Source: SIG480 sp045595365
Lineage (GTDB): Bacteria > Bacillota > Clostridia > Oscillospirales > JAAYXM01
Reading direction: 5' to 3'
Length of the DNA stretch: 20,629 nt
Assembly (NCBI GenBank): GCA_045595365.1
Contig: JAZOAI010000018.1
Location: 1 to 20,629, forward strand
Shown one piece after another: positions 20,324-20,629 of this stretch. Every line of letters begins with the position of its first letter. Positions within the stretch are counted from its first letter, which is position 1. Made by a program: the position numbers and the translations under genes. The notes under the pieces were generated by a model. That model saw only the letters and a list, made by a program, of their open reading frames with translations, ran no database searches and was not told where the DNA came from.

Positions 20324-20629
20324 TTTTTTGCAGAAAAAGAACTCTCTGTATGGGGTGTGGTCTTAAGGAAGCACATTAAGCCTTCCCCTTGAGGGGAAAT
20401 GTTGAGCAAGGCGAGACTGTGGGCGTAGGGGACATTCACGAATGTCCCGCGGGCGATTCTTGAATCGCCCCTACATTGTCCCGAAAAGATTTTGTGGACT
20501 TGATTCTTGAGTAGGTCTTGCCCTGCCGGGCGGGCCTACTTTTGATTGCAAAAGTAGCAAAACGGGGGAGAACTCACGCCTCGCTCCCGCGAGGCTAGGA
20601 AACCTCCCCTTTCTCGCTGCGGCTCGGTC
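20324..20629. repeat. Mosaic of intergenic inverted repeats at the right edge
   Basis: No credible gene lies in these ~300 bases on either strand. They contain at least five hairpins in a row: 20383-20388 with 20393-20398; the double hairpin at 20425-20474; 20511-20523 with 20528-20539 (one bulge); 20536-20544 with 20549-20557; and 20578-20584 with 20589-20595. The GC-rich, modular look is typical of dispersed repeats in gut Clostridia genomes (from memory). The region runs off the window, so its full length is unknown. The first hairpin may serve as upp terminator, but it has no T run. Confidence 0.6.
20425..20474. repeat. Double-hairpin repeat unit with mutually exclusive folds
   Basis: Two 9-bp hairpins with 2-base loops stand side by side (20429-20437 with 20440-20448; 20451-20459 with 20462-20470). 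The outer arms GTAGGGG (20425-20431) and CCCCTAC (20468-20474) are also complementary and would join the ends if the inner stems partly open. This symmetry suggests a self-contained palindromic repeat unit of 50 bases. Confidence 0.7.

Noticed and set aside
1..20629. CRISPR array, rRNA genes, complete insertion sequence
   Set aside because: No regularly spaced direct repeats, no rRNA-like conserved stretches and no transposase were seen on either strand.

Overview
The window looks like chromosomal DNA from a low- to mid-GC member of the Clostridia, probably an uncultured gut Oscillospiraceae/Ruminococcaceae-type anaerobe. That placement is inference. It rests on a DnaD-type replication gene beside a DnaC/DnaI-like loader, an ECF-transporter S component, an NfnA/NfnB pair for anaerobic electron bifurcation, lipoproteins with Gram-positive style signal peptides, strong GGAGG ribosome binding sites, a perfect Clostridia-type Rex operator, and TTGCAA/TTGACA-N17-TATAAT promoters.

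Layout. (1) 1-~750 is AT-rich foreign-looking DNA holding one partial gene, a terminator and an outward-facing promoter. It ends abruptly inside comM, whose N-terminal third is missing, so this is probably the end of an inserted mobile element. (2) 605-2609 (+): the chimeric comM remnant and a lipoprotein. (3) 4440-2657 (-): TIGR01440/YwlG-like protein, ECF S component and YfbR-type 5'-deoxynucleotidase, from a clear promoter at 4480-4508. (4) 6776-4553 (-): nfnA-nfnB with a palindrome over the promoter. (5) 6961-11123 (+): DnaD protein, DnaC/DnaI-like helicase loader, D,D-carboxypeptidase and lipoprotein. (6) 11158-11684: a self-contained small-peptide gene (53 codons) with its own promoter and terminator, followed by a row of inverted repeats. 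(7) 12905-11685 (-): tyrS, from a plain promoter with no T-box. (8) 12906-13900: a gene-poor but regulation-rich stretch with a Rex operator, a short minus-strand promoter-terminator unit, an unidentified structured RNA of about 420 nt, and tRNA-Val(GAC). (9) 18806-13910 (-): the lower glycolysis operon pgk-tpiA-gpmI-eno, without gap. (10) 19458-18967 (-) trmL and 19694-20323 (+) upp, divergent, each with a good promoter. (11) 20324-20629: a mosaic of intergenic repeats running off the window edge.

Most protein genes are housekeeping. The unusual material is intergenic: the structured RNA at about 13218-13642, the Rex site with its roughly 60-nt transcription unit, the peptide gene at 11222, the comM insertion junction, and a TTTTGCTAC-containing family of palindromes in at least four intergenic places. 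The Rex site fits the redox theme of the neighbourhood (NfnAB, glycolysis), but no regulatory link has been shown. All functional calls come from reading the sequence and from remembered family motifs; no database search was run.
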